64,000 nucleotides of DNA, from assembly GCA_037833965.1 (NCBI GenBank), contig AP031352.1:23664501-23728500 (forward strand), written 5' to 3'. The translations under genes were made by a program, and so were the position numbers. Positions 11,011 through 21,399 of the stretch are shown here, piece after piece (position 1 is the first letter of the stretch; each line of letters starts with the position of its first letter). The notes beneath the pieces were generated by a model, which saw nothing but the letters and a program-made list of their open reading frames with translations, was not told the origin of the DNA and ran no database searches. Source of the DNA: Marchantia polymorpha subsp. ruderalis. Lineage: Eukaryota > Streptophyta > Marchantiopsida > Marchantiales > Marchantiaceae.

Positions 11011-11446
11011 GCAAATTCGAACACAAACCTGTCAACGCGCATCACAATATCCGAACATTTCTATCGATGGAAATCTACCATGGAACTGGAGTTTAGAACC
11101 TCCTGAAATTCCGCGCATGAGATTTCATGGAACTGAAGTTTGGAGTCGTCTGGATCCATTGCAAATGATTAAGCATGAATAGCCAGCAACTTGCATTGAA
11201 GTCCACATGGTCTTCCCAGGTTACAGACTTCGCGCAACTTTAACTTGTGACGCATTTGCCAGGTTGGCCAGTCGGCCAGTCGGCCAGGTTGACGGCGACT
11301 ATGGGCATCCCAGAGCCCCTTGTAGGCACTGGAATTTATACCATAGTCGACCACGGAGACGTAGTCCTCGTCTGTACGTGGTAGCAGGGTGTCAGTCGAA
11401 AGAAATACGACGCGGTACACGACCTTGCAGCCGCCACAGGCAGCGA

Positions 11447-11453
11447 TATATAA
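11447..11453 (+). promoter_or_regulatory. Candidate TATA box upstream of rpS20 ORF
   Basis: GATATATAATTT lies about 150 nt upstream of the ATG at 11604, at a sensible distance for a short 5' leader. If used, the intronless S20 copy is transcribed and not a dead retrocopy. Confidence 0.35.
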
Positions 11454-11603
11454 TTTACGAGAACGAGGGACGAGCATCGAGAAATCTTCAATTGCCGGGG
11501 ACTCATAGGATCTTCTGCAAGCCTGGCCCTCGTCTTCCACCTGGTGACCAAGAAATACGAGCTCAGAGTTGCAAGAATGAACTTCGATCGGTCACATTCG
11601 CGA

Positions 11604-11990
11604 ATGGCGCTCGCAGGCAAGCACTCCTCGAAACCTCGAGCAGGAGAGCTCGAGCTCGGGGACTTTCCGGACCATGCGCTCTGCCGGATACGCATCACTT
11701 TCATGTCCAAGAGCGTGCAGGACCTGGAGAAGGTCTGCGCGGAGCTGATCAAGAATGCCAAGGAGAAGAGGTTGAAAATCAAGGGACCGGCTCGAATGCC
11801 CAACAGGACCATGCGCATCACCAGCAGGAAGTCCCCTTGTGGCCAAGGGACCAACACGTGGGACACTTTCGAGCTCCGAGTTCACAAGCGCGTGATCGAT
11901 CTCTTCACTTCCACTCAGATTGTCAAACAAATCACATCTGTCAACATCGAGCCTGGTGTTTATGTCGAAGTCTCCATCTGCGAGGCCTAG
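11604..11990 (+). CDS. 40S ribosomal protein S20 (uS10), diverged single-exon copy
   Basis: 128-aa ORF. uS10 sits in the head of the small ribosomal subunit. From about residue 30 the sequence follows the eukaryotic S20 pattern through [52 protein letters not shown] and [17 protein letters not shown] to the C-terminus, at the family's normal end. The frame is intact and has no intron. The start at 11604 (MALAGKHSS) was chosen because it gives the usual N-terminal length; an in-frame ATG 27 nt upstream is possible. Several positions conserved in plants are changed (for example VSICEA at the end, and Tyr where EVEV is usual), so it may be a retrocopy diverging under weak constraint. No poly(A) tract is obvious downstream. 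Confidence 0.85.
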   Translation: MALAGKHSSKPRAGELELGDFPDHALCRIRITFMSKSVQDLEKVCAELIKNAKEKRLKIKGPARMPNRTMRITSRKSPCGQGTNTWDTFELRVHKRVIDLFTSTQIVKQITSVNIEPGVYVEVSICEA

Positions 11991-12049
11991 ACGTGAAGGC
12001 GGAGTTCTCTTCTGCAGCAGCAACAGCATCACGGGGCATCTGAATTCGA

Positions 12050-15000
12050 GCTGCGATCGGTGGATCTAATGTAGAATTGTTTTGAAAGATCTTCCTACGT
12101 ACGTTAGTTCGTTGTCGACGTTTTCATTTTCGAAGACATTTATAGAGGTGGCAAGGACACTTTCTTGTATATGTAAGAACTGGAATCATCACTATACGGC
12201 ATAATCTGCGGGAAAATTCATGGCGTTTCTGTGAAGAGTTCGATCTTTGTTGCGAGTAATGCTTTGGACATGTTCATTTTTTTTAATATGTGTTTATTTA
12301 TTTATCTATATATTTGACCGCTCGTTTTCATTGGGCTGACGATTCCTTCAGATTTGTGCTTACTGATGGCGTCGCATTAAGATTCAACGAGAACAATCGC
12401 TGGAAATTTCGTAGAAACAAGAAATATATTTTAGCACTCCATTTGATCTGCATGCTTGAAGATGAAAGTTATAGGTATTGGGAGCGTAAACAGAAACGAT
12501 AAGTATGAGGCAGGTGGAGCTGCTTGTGATTATGAAGTATAAGAAGAGCATGTGCATGTCAGTGAATGCTTTTTGTGAATGGAATATAGATACGTAAACG
12601 TTCATAGGTCACAAGCTATGAAGTTCTGAGGTAGATCATGACCAGCTGAAAGCTTGATTCAGCTCGCGTGAGACCTCGTTTATTCTTCAGATCTCACATC
12701 GTCAACTCCCCACTGCAACGTTTGTACACAGCAGCTGATCAAAAGGAATTTCTGCTCATGAACTTACTAGCAGCTCGAGACGGCAAGCTGTTTGAATGTC
12801 TTGAGAGGAAACGACGTTTGTGATGAAACAGCAGATAGAATATTTGGAGACAAGCTTTAGCAAATTTCTCTTCATGAGCGAAGCTCAGCCATGACTTCAA
12901 GCGATTATCGTCTTCATGTTTGAACATGGGGACCACTTCTTGAAATTGGAAATCTTCTTGCAGAAGGAGGCTTTTAGCAATAAATGTTATTACAAGCTAT
13001 TTGCCTTGTAACTCAAATGTTCAGAAGTAGTAAAGATAAAGAACCACCATCAGGAGGTAACGAAAAGATGTTACAACATCAATGATAATGCTAACAGGCA
13101 GACAGAGTTAACACTCCCTAGCCGCAAAATCTTTACTCGTCTTCCTGATTTGGACTCGGGATGTAGTACTGGAACTCTCCTTTCCTTGGAATCTGATTCG
13201 CTGATTAAAGTGGCCTGTATATAATTGGAGCTGCGCATATTTTAAGCAGTCTCCCAATTCTTGGATACAGGCTTCTACGGCAGTCAGAAGTCCAAGAGAT
13301 GTCGGCAGCTCGAGCTCGAGCGTAACCACCGGTAGACTTCAGGGAACACGTTTGGGCCAGTCAATGGCGAGCGAAATGGCAATAGAGAGATAGAACTACA
13401 ATCGTCATCTTGTCAGCGCATGCATTTGCTGGAGCCGAAAATATCCAAAAGACATTTGTACGTACACCTGATAATTACACACATCCACACGGAAAGGCTC
13501 TGCATGGATATGGAACGTCGAAGGGATGGAATCTCCGGTATATTGCAGAATGCATACGCTACAGAGATTTTCCCCTCTGATTCTCTCCAGTACGTACCTG
13601 CCGCAAGTACAAAACTCACCTGTAATATGAACCTTTTCCTTAGCTGCTGCTCAAGAAGGTGCTGGCATGTATTTTTTTGGAGCATCAGTAGACAAGAATG
13701 AAGGATCTTTGATGGTCCAGCTCAGATGGATATTCTCTTGAAAAAGCTCTGAATCTGTTGATTATTCCTTTGACTGGAATATAGATATGGCTTGACGTTC
13801 TTCTTGTAAATCGACTGGATCTTGAAGCATATTTTAAACGAAAATATTTCGATATCGAAGCAATTTGTAAACGATCTGAAGCATTCGTTTACAAAACTTG
13901 TTTCAATCGACGGTTTTTATTTCATTTAAAGTGTTGTTTACGAGGTTCTTAGTTATTTCATCTAAAAGGACGACATTCTTTCGTATGCTTCCTTCATTAT
14001 CATTCCCCTGACTAGCTTATAGCCAAGATTTCAATCTTGTTCTCCTTCAATAGATAGAGGCCTTCTGTCCCTGATGACAAAGAGTCTGTAAGTTGGATTT
14101 GAAACGCTCCATGCGCTTTCTAGAAAGTACTCCAAAAGTGTCCGACAACAAGATTCCATACTCTCTTGGTGCGTATAAATAAAACAGCTCAGCGAGAGGC
14201 GGTGCTTCTGGATCGTTCATTCGTGCTAGTTGACATGCATTGTGTTCGTGGCGGGTACAGCTTGAAACTGTTAGTCAGGCAAAAAATCTTATCCAGTTTG
14301 ACACTGATGATTGAGGAATTAGAGTTCACCTCGCTCATTCGTTCTTGATGAGTTTCATGAGTAGGACGACTAGAATCCTGTCAATCAGGGCAAATATATT
14401 CATATCCCTAAACTTAACGCGGGTGTTCTTATGCTGCAAATTCATAACCCTTCAATGTCATTGGGCAGCACAAATGTGCTTCACAAACTTGGCCCTTGGA
14501 TATGATGTTTCCTCAAGCTTGCAGCATAAATGCCAGTACCCAGTTATAGCACTTTGATTTGCCAATTATTGCCAATGTTATTATACACAATTCTCTCAGC
14601 TAGCCGCGTGTTGTCACACAATTTGAATTTTGTCTTCTCTCCATTTGTGCTGTCAAATTAAGATGTAAACTACAACGTTGATGAAGGATTGCGTAGCTTG
14701 AACTGTTACGTTCACTTGTTATCATTAGGGGTTTCTTTTGGTTCTCTCTTAGTTTGGAGTTGGATTGTTTGTATTGTGTTTTTTAGCCTTTCGACACTTT
14801 GGGTCCCACGGGCTTGATCTATTTACCATTTACCATTACTTTCTGTTGGAAAAATACAAGTACAGAACAGAGAGAACGAAAAGTTTGAACTATTTATCAA
14901 TTAGAAGTCCTTTTTAATGACATCTATCATTTCAGATCGATTTTTTACCATCAATCATGCAAACGTGAACTAATACGTTGTCTCTGCTTATTGTCATGTA

Positions 15001-16284
15001 ATAGGAAAGCTAATCTTCTTGTGCCACAGAAGATCTGATCTGTGATATGCAGTGGGACTGATAAGTTACTATATGCACTTGCCGCAATAAGCTTACTGGA
15101 TTTCGGTCTATCATATTCTCAGATATGTTAACTTCACTCGCCACTTTGGCATCCTTTATGAACTCCAGGATACTATCTCTACATGGTTTCCCAATTGCCG
15201 ACTTCTTAAGTTGGCGAAACATAAGACGTTTGCTGAAACATAAGTTGGAGCTTACTCGTTCAAGTTTGCTAACGGCCCCATATCTTGGTCTTCAAAACAG
15301 TAACATACTTCTGTGTGACAGTACAATCCAGGCCGAGTATAAAACTTTTATCCGAAGCTACTGAGGAAGGTGTTTACATGCGCAGGTTACTTCAAGTTAC
15401 ACCATTTGTTACAGTGCCCATCGCATGCGAAGATTCTAACATTCAGACAGACCTCGAGTACGGAAAGAATCCGCCAGACCTAGATTGATGACTATATGGA
15501 ATTTCTAGAAATTGCAAACACTATACAGTATTTAGAGTAACTTTTGACTTGGTTTACCTACTAATAAAATTTCGAATCTCAGCTTTTCAAATATATCGAT
15601 AAACAATCGTTCCGTATAAGCAATAGATTATTCTTGAAATCAATATGGAAATCTGATGGATGTGCAGGAGAAAAGAGTCTCAAGTCAACGCAAAAATCTT
15701 GAAACCTAACGTGCACGCTTACGATAGTTCATAAAAAATATCAGAATGAAGAAAACCGTAATGCAGTGGAAAATTCAAGTGGAACAGGTCCGCCTCTACA
15801 GTATTCCAAACCAGAAGGAGTTAGACATCGATACGCGAAAAATTGCTCATAGCTAACAGCAAGTCCAATAAATGCAAAAATTGTCGGCATGCTGCACCCG
15901 TTACACAGAGGGAATCGTTATTTCAACGAGAGCTCGTAATTAAGAGATACTACAGAAATTGATCTATACTTGCGAAGATCTATATTTTCTGCTGTTGTGA
16001 AGAACTAGCAAGGCATAAGAAGAAAATAATTTACACTATATGTAAAACCCGGAAGAGAGTAAGAATTAATAGTTCCTTCTGGTTTACTAGGATAGAAATC
16101 AGCAGCACTTCGTAGAGCAATTACCACAGCGATGCATAACTGGATCCACATGTGAGTTGTCCTATAAGTTATAGGACACCTCACATTATTGGCTATTACC
16201 AAAAATAGACCTCTTCTATAACACTGTGTTAAAAAGAGATAGTGAACAGACTCATATACAACCATGTAAGATTAGTACCTGAAG
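12050..16284. other. Intergenic, no supported gene
   Basis: Only short ORFs without recognisable content, for example 13108-13329 minus (74 codons) and 15010-15222 minus. No transposon hallmarks were seen apart from the quasi-palindrome at 16150-16186. Base composition is moderately AT-rich throughout. Confidence 0.4.
16150..16186. repeat. 37-bp quasi-palindrome
   Basis: ATGTGAG, two unpaired bases, GTCCTATAA, one central base, then the exact complements in reverse order (TTATAGGAC, two unpaired bases, CTCACAT). Sixteen of eighteen arm positions pair. Almost no loop is left, so a cruciform or a site for a dimeric protein is likelier than an RNA hairpin. Confidence 0.7.
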
Positions 16285-16600
16285 TCTCTTCGCCGTTGAG
16301 AAAGAGGTTCCGGGCTAGACGAAAGTTGTCGTTCAAAGGACTGAACAACAGATCCTGACCTTTCGCAAGCAGCGTATCTTCTAGTATCCATGTAGGCAAA
16401 GATGTGATCTAGAGTTTCAGAATATCCCTGGCCATATCCGAGGAAGATACAACCACAATACGTACAGCTCCCAGTTCCAGCCATACTCTGGGTCCATATT
16501 TTTCAGCGATTTGGGCCAGGGAGTTGTCAGGTAACCGAAATTTGGGAGAGTGGTAATGGTTAATCCCTGGCCACCAGAGTCCAATATTTTACTTCAAATC
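16285..16600 (-). pseudogene. Cytochrome P450 fragment
   Basis: The minus strand reads IAEKYGPRVWLELGAVR, VVVSSSDMARDIL and GQDLLFSPLNDNFRLARN. This corresponds to the exon 1 middle of the P450 genes at 21400 and 27167 (equivalent to roughly residues 65-150). It has an internal stop after DIL and frame changes, and its more N-terminal part (16535-16600) is only loosely recognisable. No other P450 exon is nearby. It is a truncated third copy, abutting a Ty3 gag relic on the same strand. Confidence 0.8.
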
Positions 16601-16809
16601 TGCAACCAGACCATAACCATTAGCAGCGACATATGCCCACACAAAGCAGTACTTGTGCCCACCCATGGAAAAATAATGTCACCCAAAACCCATGGGCATG
16701 GCACTCAATGTTGGGCTCTGATGGCCACACTGGAGTCTAGTAGAGGATGTCCTCTCTTGGCCCTACCTACAACTGTCTTTAAATATATAATTCACTTTAT
16801 ATGATCCAA

Positions 16810-17340
16810 AGAGCAATTGTAACTCTTTTCGGTACTGCAACAGCAAGTTGTCCTTGTCTATTGCTTCAATAGTGACTTCTAACAAAGTAAACGATATGGG
16901 CAAGTTCACTAATAAGGTATTGATATCGTCGTAGAGTTTTCATTGAAACTTGGTGATGAGAGGCGTATCGTTCCAATGAAAGTCACATGCAAGTTGATGA
17001 AACTCTGCAACATAAGTTGAAGTTGGGCACGATTGTGGTTGCAATGTTTGAAATTTTATTTTTGTTATAAAACCTCAATGTCTTTCTCCAAAGGTCCTAC
17101 TAAATTCTTCTAAGAATTGATCAAGGTATGTAAGAAGTGGAGTTTTTTCTCTAATATCGACAATAACCAAGATGACGCGATTCTTGTGAAGAGTGTTCCA
17201 ATGAGTACAACTTGTGTTTCTTCTGTTAAATATATGTGTGGTTGAAGACTGAAAACAAGATGAACTTGATTGATAAGATTTTCAGATCTTGTATGATCTT
17301 TGTCATCCTTGTCAAACAAGTTTATTTGATTTTCTTTTAA
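16810..17340 (-). pseudogene. Ty3/gypsy gag (capsid) relic
   Basis: The minus strand reads NLINQVHLVFSLQPHIYLTE, then VVLIGTLFTRIASSW, FSRTFGERH, TYVAEFHQLACDFHWND, PLITKF and INTLLVNLP. This is the characteristic gag capsid order of plant Ty3/gypsy elements (retrotransposon gag domain). Several in-frame stops interrupt it. It probably belongs to the same minus-strand element as the primer-site and LTR candidate at 18923-19500. Confidence 0.75.
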
Positions 17341-17344
17341 TTCT

Positions 17345-18920
17345 TGTGGAATCGGATTTGCTCCAAAAACTGAAATATGGATTGGAGCATGAGCAACTTG
17401 GAGCTATTAGATGACATTTGGTAAACTTACTTTTTTTTTTATCGTTGTTGCAGCATGTCTACCATGTCATGAATTTGGACGTTAGAAATATCATGGTGCT
17501 ACTTCACAAGAAAATGAAGTAGCAAATCTTCTAGTCATGTATCCTTGGGATGATCACGGAAAATAAATAGCTCAAAAATTCAGATAGAATTCCTGCTTCT
17601 ATGTTGAATGATGATATATCTTAGATCAGTCTGTGTTCCAAAGAGAAAATATATGTCTAAAACAACTAGACTTGACAAAATAGTGAGTCGGTACAAATCT
17701 ATGAAAAGCCCTTTATGAAACTCTAGGATAACAACTCTTCAAATCATATTAGATACAAACTTTTGGGAACAAGACTGCACATGCACTCTGTTACATACGT
17801 AAATTCTATGATAAAAAAAGAACTAGATTGAGAACATACCTCAAAAGATTATCAGAGTAGACCATAAGTGAGATGATTTCTCACACAAGATTTAAAAAAC
17901 GCTCAAGAAGAGTAGATTCAACTGGTGTTGAAGAAAGTGAGTAACAATGTCCCGATATTCTCTATATATACAGTAATCCAAACAAGCTTAAGGACTAGTA
18001 GGATGTTACTAGGACTCCAAAAATAGAAAGCCTCAATACCACTACTACTAGTTCGAAGTTGGAAAGAGACAACATCATCGCTACTAGTACAGTATTTCAA
18101 AGTTGGAAAGAGTCACCGTCATTACTACTAGGCTTCCAAAGTTGGTTGTGTATATCAGTCCCTTTACACTAGGTTTTTGAGATCATAGTCAATGGTATTG
18201 TAGGCACTACCGTCACATCCTTTGATAGCCTTTTCTTGGACTTTAACATGACACATATTGGATGTGCAAAGCTGTCTTTGAGCAATTATTTTCTATCTTT
18301 TGAGATCATAGTCAGCTTGCCAGTGATTGAGTCTACCGCAGTAGTCACAACGAAAAATTTGACTATTTGACCCATTACTTCCTCTATCTCGGAAAGAAGG
18401 TGATGAAACTTGTGGGTAAAAAGGTTGGAACTAACACAACTTGCGGTAGTTGACTCTTGCAATACCGTCAGCACTGAACTAGATCTATAAAGTTGGGCAA
18501 AGGGTCTAGGGAAATATTGTTGCTGAATTTACTGACAAAGGGTGCCCAGTTGTAAACATACAATGCATTAAATCTCCATCGGAAGGGTGGTGACCAATAG
18601 CTGCGAGCTGAATCTTGAGTCTGTATGGATTAAAAATACTGCTGAATAAAAAGAGGACCACATAATTCAAGTGTGGCCAGCTATTCAATCATCAAGAGAC
18701 ATCAATGGCATTGTTGGACTCATAAAGGATATGTAGATAATCCCACTTTTTGGACTTTTTATGTTATAACCCGAGTGCATATATGGGATGTAACAAAAGA
18801 TGAAAGTATGGAAGGATGCCACTCTCTAGTAAGTTCAAATGAGACAATGCTCGAGGTGTAACGAAACAAATAACGTGATTCTTAATCACAAGTCAGCGGC
18901 CGCAGAGCATAGGGAAAAAA
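17345..18920. other. Probable leader/flank of the decayed minus-strand Ty3 element
   Basis: No ORF of note. A short degenerate tandem repeat built on AAGTTGGAAAGAG and TACTACTAG lies around 18040-18145. TTTTGAGATCATAGTCA occurs twice (about 18175 and 18298). The position between the gag relic and the LTR candidate suits an untranslated leader, though it is long for one. Confidence 0.35.
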
Positions 18921-18922
18921 AC

Positions 18923-18934
18923 GACTTGATATCA
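18923..18934 (-). other. Degenerate primer-binding site (initiator tRNA-Met)
   Basis: On minus this reads TGATATCAAGTC, matching 8 of 12 bases of the plant retrotransposon consensus TGGTATCAGAGC. It is directly followed leftwards by the internal region and bordered on the right by TGTTGTAATATTC, a plausible LTR edge. Confidence 0.45.
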
Positions 18935-18978
18935 TGTTGTAATATTCAAACTCAACAACTGAGTTACTGAAAGACGGG

Positions 18979-19037
18979 CTACAGATCACTTATCTGTAGT
19001 CACGAGTCACTACTTATTTAAGATAAGTAGTGATTCG
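18979..19037. repeat. Two adjacent hairpins
   Basis: CTACAGAT/ATCTGTAG (8 bp, loop 5) at 18979-18999, then arms at 19003-19017 and 19023-19037 that pair over 15 bp with a single G-T wobble and a 5-nt loop. A third, smaller one (CGAGTA/TACTCG) follows near 19050. Confidence 0.7.
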
Positions 19038-19244
19038 TATATTACACATCGAGTACACATCGCTACTCGACCTAGAATGAAAGGAAAAGATGGCCAACTT
19101 GTTTTAAGCATATAAGACAAGAGAATTCTAGTATTAGAAATCTAATCACTATCCCTAGTGTGTTCTACTCGCGTAGATACTAATCGGTCTCACACCACAA
19201 ACATGCACGATAGGGTGAGTCCATGTCTAAAAGCGAATAACATA

Positions 19245-19455
19245 TTGAGATAAATAAGGGAGGGTCTAGTTATCCCTGACTTAGGGTTAATTAGCCCTCA
19301 CGACTATACACTAGTCTCTAATTGGTCTAAGACTCTATTTTGGAAATAGTTGCTACTCATACTATAACCTTGCATATCAGATAATTATATATATTAGAGT
19401 GAAGGCTAATTAGCCCTAAGTGAGGAATAACTAGCCGTTTCCATAAATAACTCAT
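19245..19455. repeat. Imperfect inverted repeat with about 60-bp arms
   Basis: The left arm (about 19245-19305, containing CTAGTTAT, ACTTAGGG and TAATTAGCC) is matched in reverse complement by about 19395-19455, at roughly three quarters identity by eye. The total span near 210 bp is MITE-sized. No target duplication is apparent, so it may be part of the putative LTR or a nested element. Confidence 0.5.
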
Positions 19456-20434
19456 CTGTACAATGTTTTTGAGCAAGAGTTTTGGACAGGTATCAACCAA
19501 TCTAATGCCTATCAGCTCGAAGACGACTAAGTCAAGAAATTTCTCAGTAAAATGGACCAGAAAGAAATTACACTCAAGAAACTTTCATGTTAAATCGAAA
19601 TAAAAATCTCTAAAAAAACTAATAGCTCGGGTTCCACATTTAATCCTCAAACTCATTTAGACACAAGTTTTCTATTGCAATTTGTTTCTATGTATAATAA
19701 TATGTCAATTCCAACAAATAACTTCTTCTTTTTTACGAGAACAATACGATAAGAATATGTTATTAGATTACTATGGTTCTGCTCTTGAGAGCATCGAGAA
19801 GAGCTTTGGTGATGAGCTTTTTCAGTCCAATTATCTTGGTACTTTGAGGATTTTGTAACAAAGACTCAAGAATACCAACTTGGAGATGGTGGAAGATATT
19901 GCTTATGCATGGGATGTACGGTGCAAAATAATATCTGTGAGCAGGAATGAATGCTTTGGTGATGAAGATTTTGAAATCACCGTTCACGTGGCAAAATTTC
20001 ACTCCTGCTTCACTAGAATAGGAGAATCAAGTATACTTAGATAGAGCAAACTTGCTAGAGAAAGTTCGTTCAAATTTTGAAGAGGGTGATTTCAGCAACA
20101 TGAGTAAAGAAAAAAAGTCTGAGAAACTGAAATTGGTGGTTGGTATTTATATTCAGCATGTAGCTCTCATATAAAGAAGTTGTTGAGATATATAGGATAA
20201 GTAAATGATGATGATTCTCCGATTCTTGGAGTGAAAAAAATATCCTTGTTTTGTTTTTAGAGTCAAACACAAGGACAAAGAGAATTCGATGGTGCTGGAG
20301 AAAGTCAACTTTGTACCTGAATTTGCCATGAAGTTGATTTCCAAGAGAAAGGTGACAACTGCAGCTTTACAGAATCCTTATTTAAAAGCACATTCCTATA
20401 GCAAACTGTATGATTAGTTCTTGGGTTGCAAATA

Positions 20435-20880
20435 AGATACAATAGAAATACCTATTCTTGTAATGGAGTCCTCCATCAGATCTAAGCCTTGTCACTTTTT
20501 TTCAGTCTGAGTTTACCTTTGTAGTAAAACTTTAAATGTCTCAAGCACATCGTTTTTGATTTTTAATAAGTACAGAAAACTCTTCTACTCTTATCATCTT
20601 CTAAGCTACATGATACTGTGCACCTTGTAGAGACTTGTTAGGCATCTAACCGAATACATCTGAGTGGATGAGATCCAACATGTTCTCGGATCTGTGACAG
20701 GACTTTATGGGAATGATGTCTTTTGTGACTTTCCTTGAGCATAAGCATCACAAAAAAGAAGTGATCCTTTGGGTATATAAACTCCTTCCACCACTGCTTA
20801 TGTTAGATTCAGACAGGTGACCCAAATTACAATGCTGAAGGCTTTTCATTTGAGAGATAAGCTTTCTTTCAGATTTCGTG
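20435..20880 (-). pseudogene. Ty1/copia pol relic (gag-pre-integrase and integrase)
   Basis: The minus strand reads LQHCNLGHLSES, later KSCHRSENMLDLIHSDVFG, MPNKSLQGAQY and VTRLRSDGG. This is the order found at the start of copia integrases: the HxxxxH zinc region, IHSDVFG carrying the first catalytic Asp, then LRSDGG carrying the second. It has stops and at least one frameshift. The rest of pol is not readable downstream towards 19.5 kb, so it is a truncated relic distinct from the Ty3 remnants nearby. Confidence 0.8.
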
Positions 20881-21399
20881 TCTTTCACTTCTGACGGAAT
20901 AACTTTCCATCAGCTATTCCATTGCAGATAAACTGTTCATCAATCTCAATCTGCAAGATTCCCTTCCACCCCAAACTACGAACATCTGCTGTAAATGAGA
21001 TTGACTCCTACCTCATCGCCATTACCTCGAAATGTACAAGTGGAATCGAACGTGCGCCCAGCCAATCATATACGGGCTCCGTTCTTCGCATGTCTGTGTT
21101 GCAATCTGTTTTTTAATTATTGCTTTTACATTCTTTTTTGATCTTCCTTTTCATGCCTCCTTTCTCGGACGATCTGATACCCTTTCCTAGATAATTAGTA
21201 AAATAAAGAGATTACTTTTCCCGAACACGGGACAACCGAAGTCAGCTGGCATGGACGTGGATCTTCATGCTTAGCTTGCGGTGACACTTCAAATACCACA
21301 AATTGTTGGGATCCCGTGTTCTGGCCTCGATCATCAGTGAAGTCATTGTTTCAGTCCGGGGCTTTCATCCGCGTTGCACCAAACATAGAGGTGAGAGAT

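Larger units (their letters stand above)
18935..19500 (-). mobile_element. Putative decayed LTR of the minus-strand Ty3 element
   Basis: It starts with TG right after the degenerate primer site. The other end is not defined; no second copy exists in the window. It contains several strong hairpins (18979-18999, 19003-19037) and a long imperfect inverted repeat (19245-19455). The assignment as LTR rests on position and on the gag relic to the left having the same orientation. Confidence 0.4.

Noticed and set aside
11207..12043. 278-codon ORF on plus and 176-codon ORF on minus across the S20 gene
   Set aside because: They are other frames of the rpS20 coding sequence; only the S20 frame matches a known protein.
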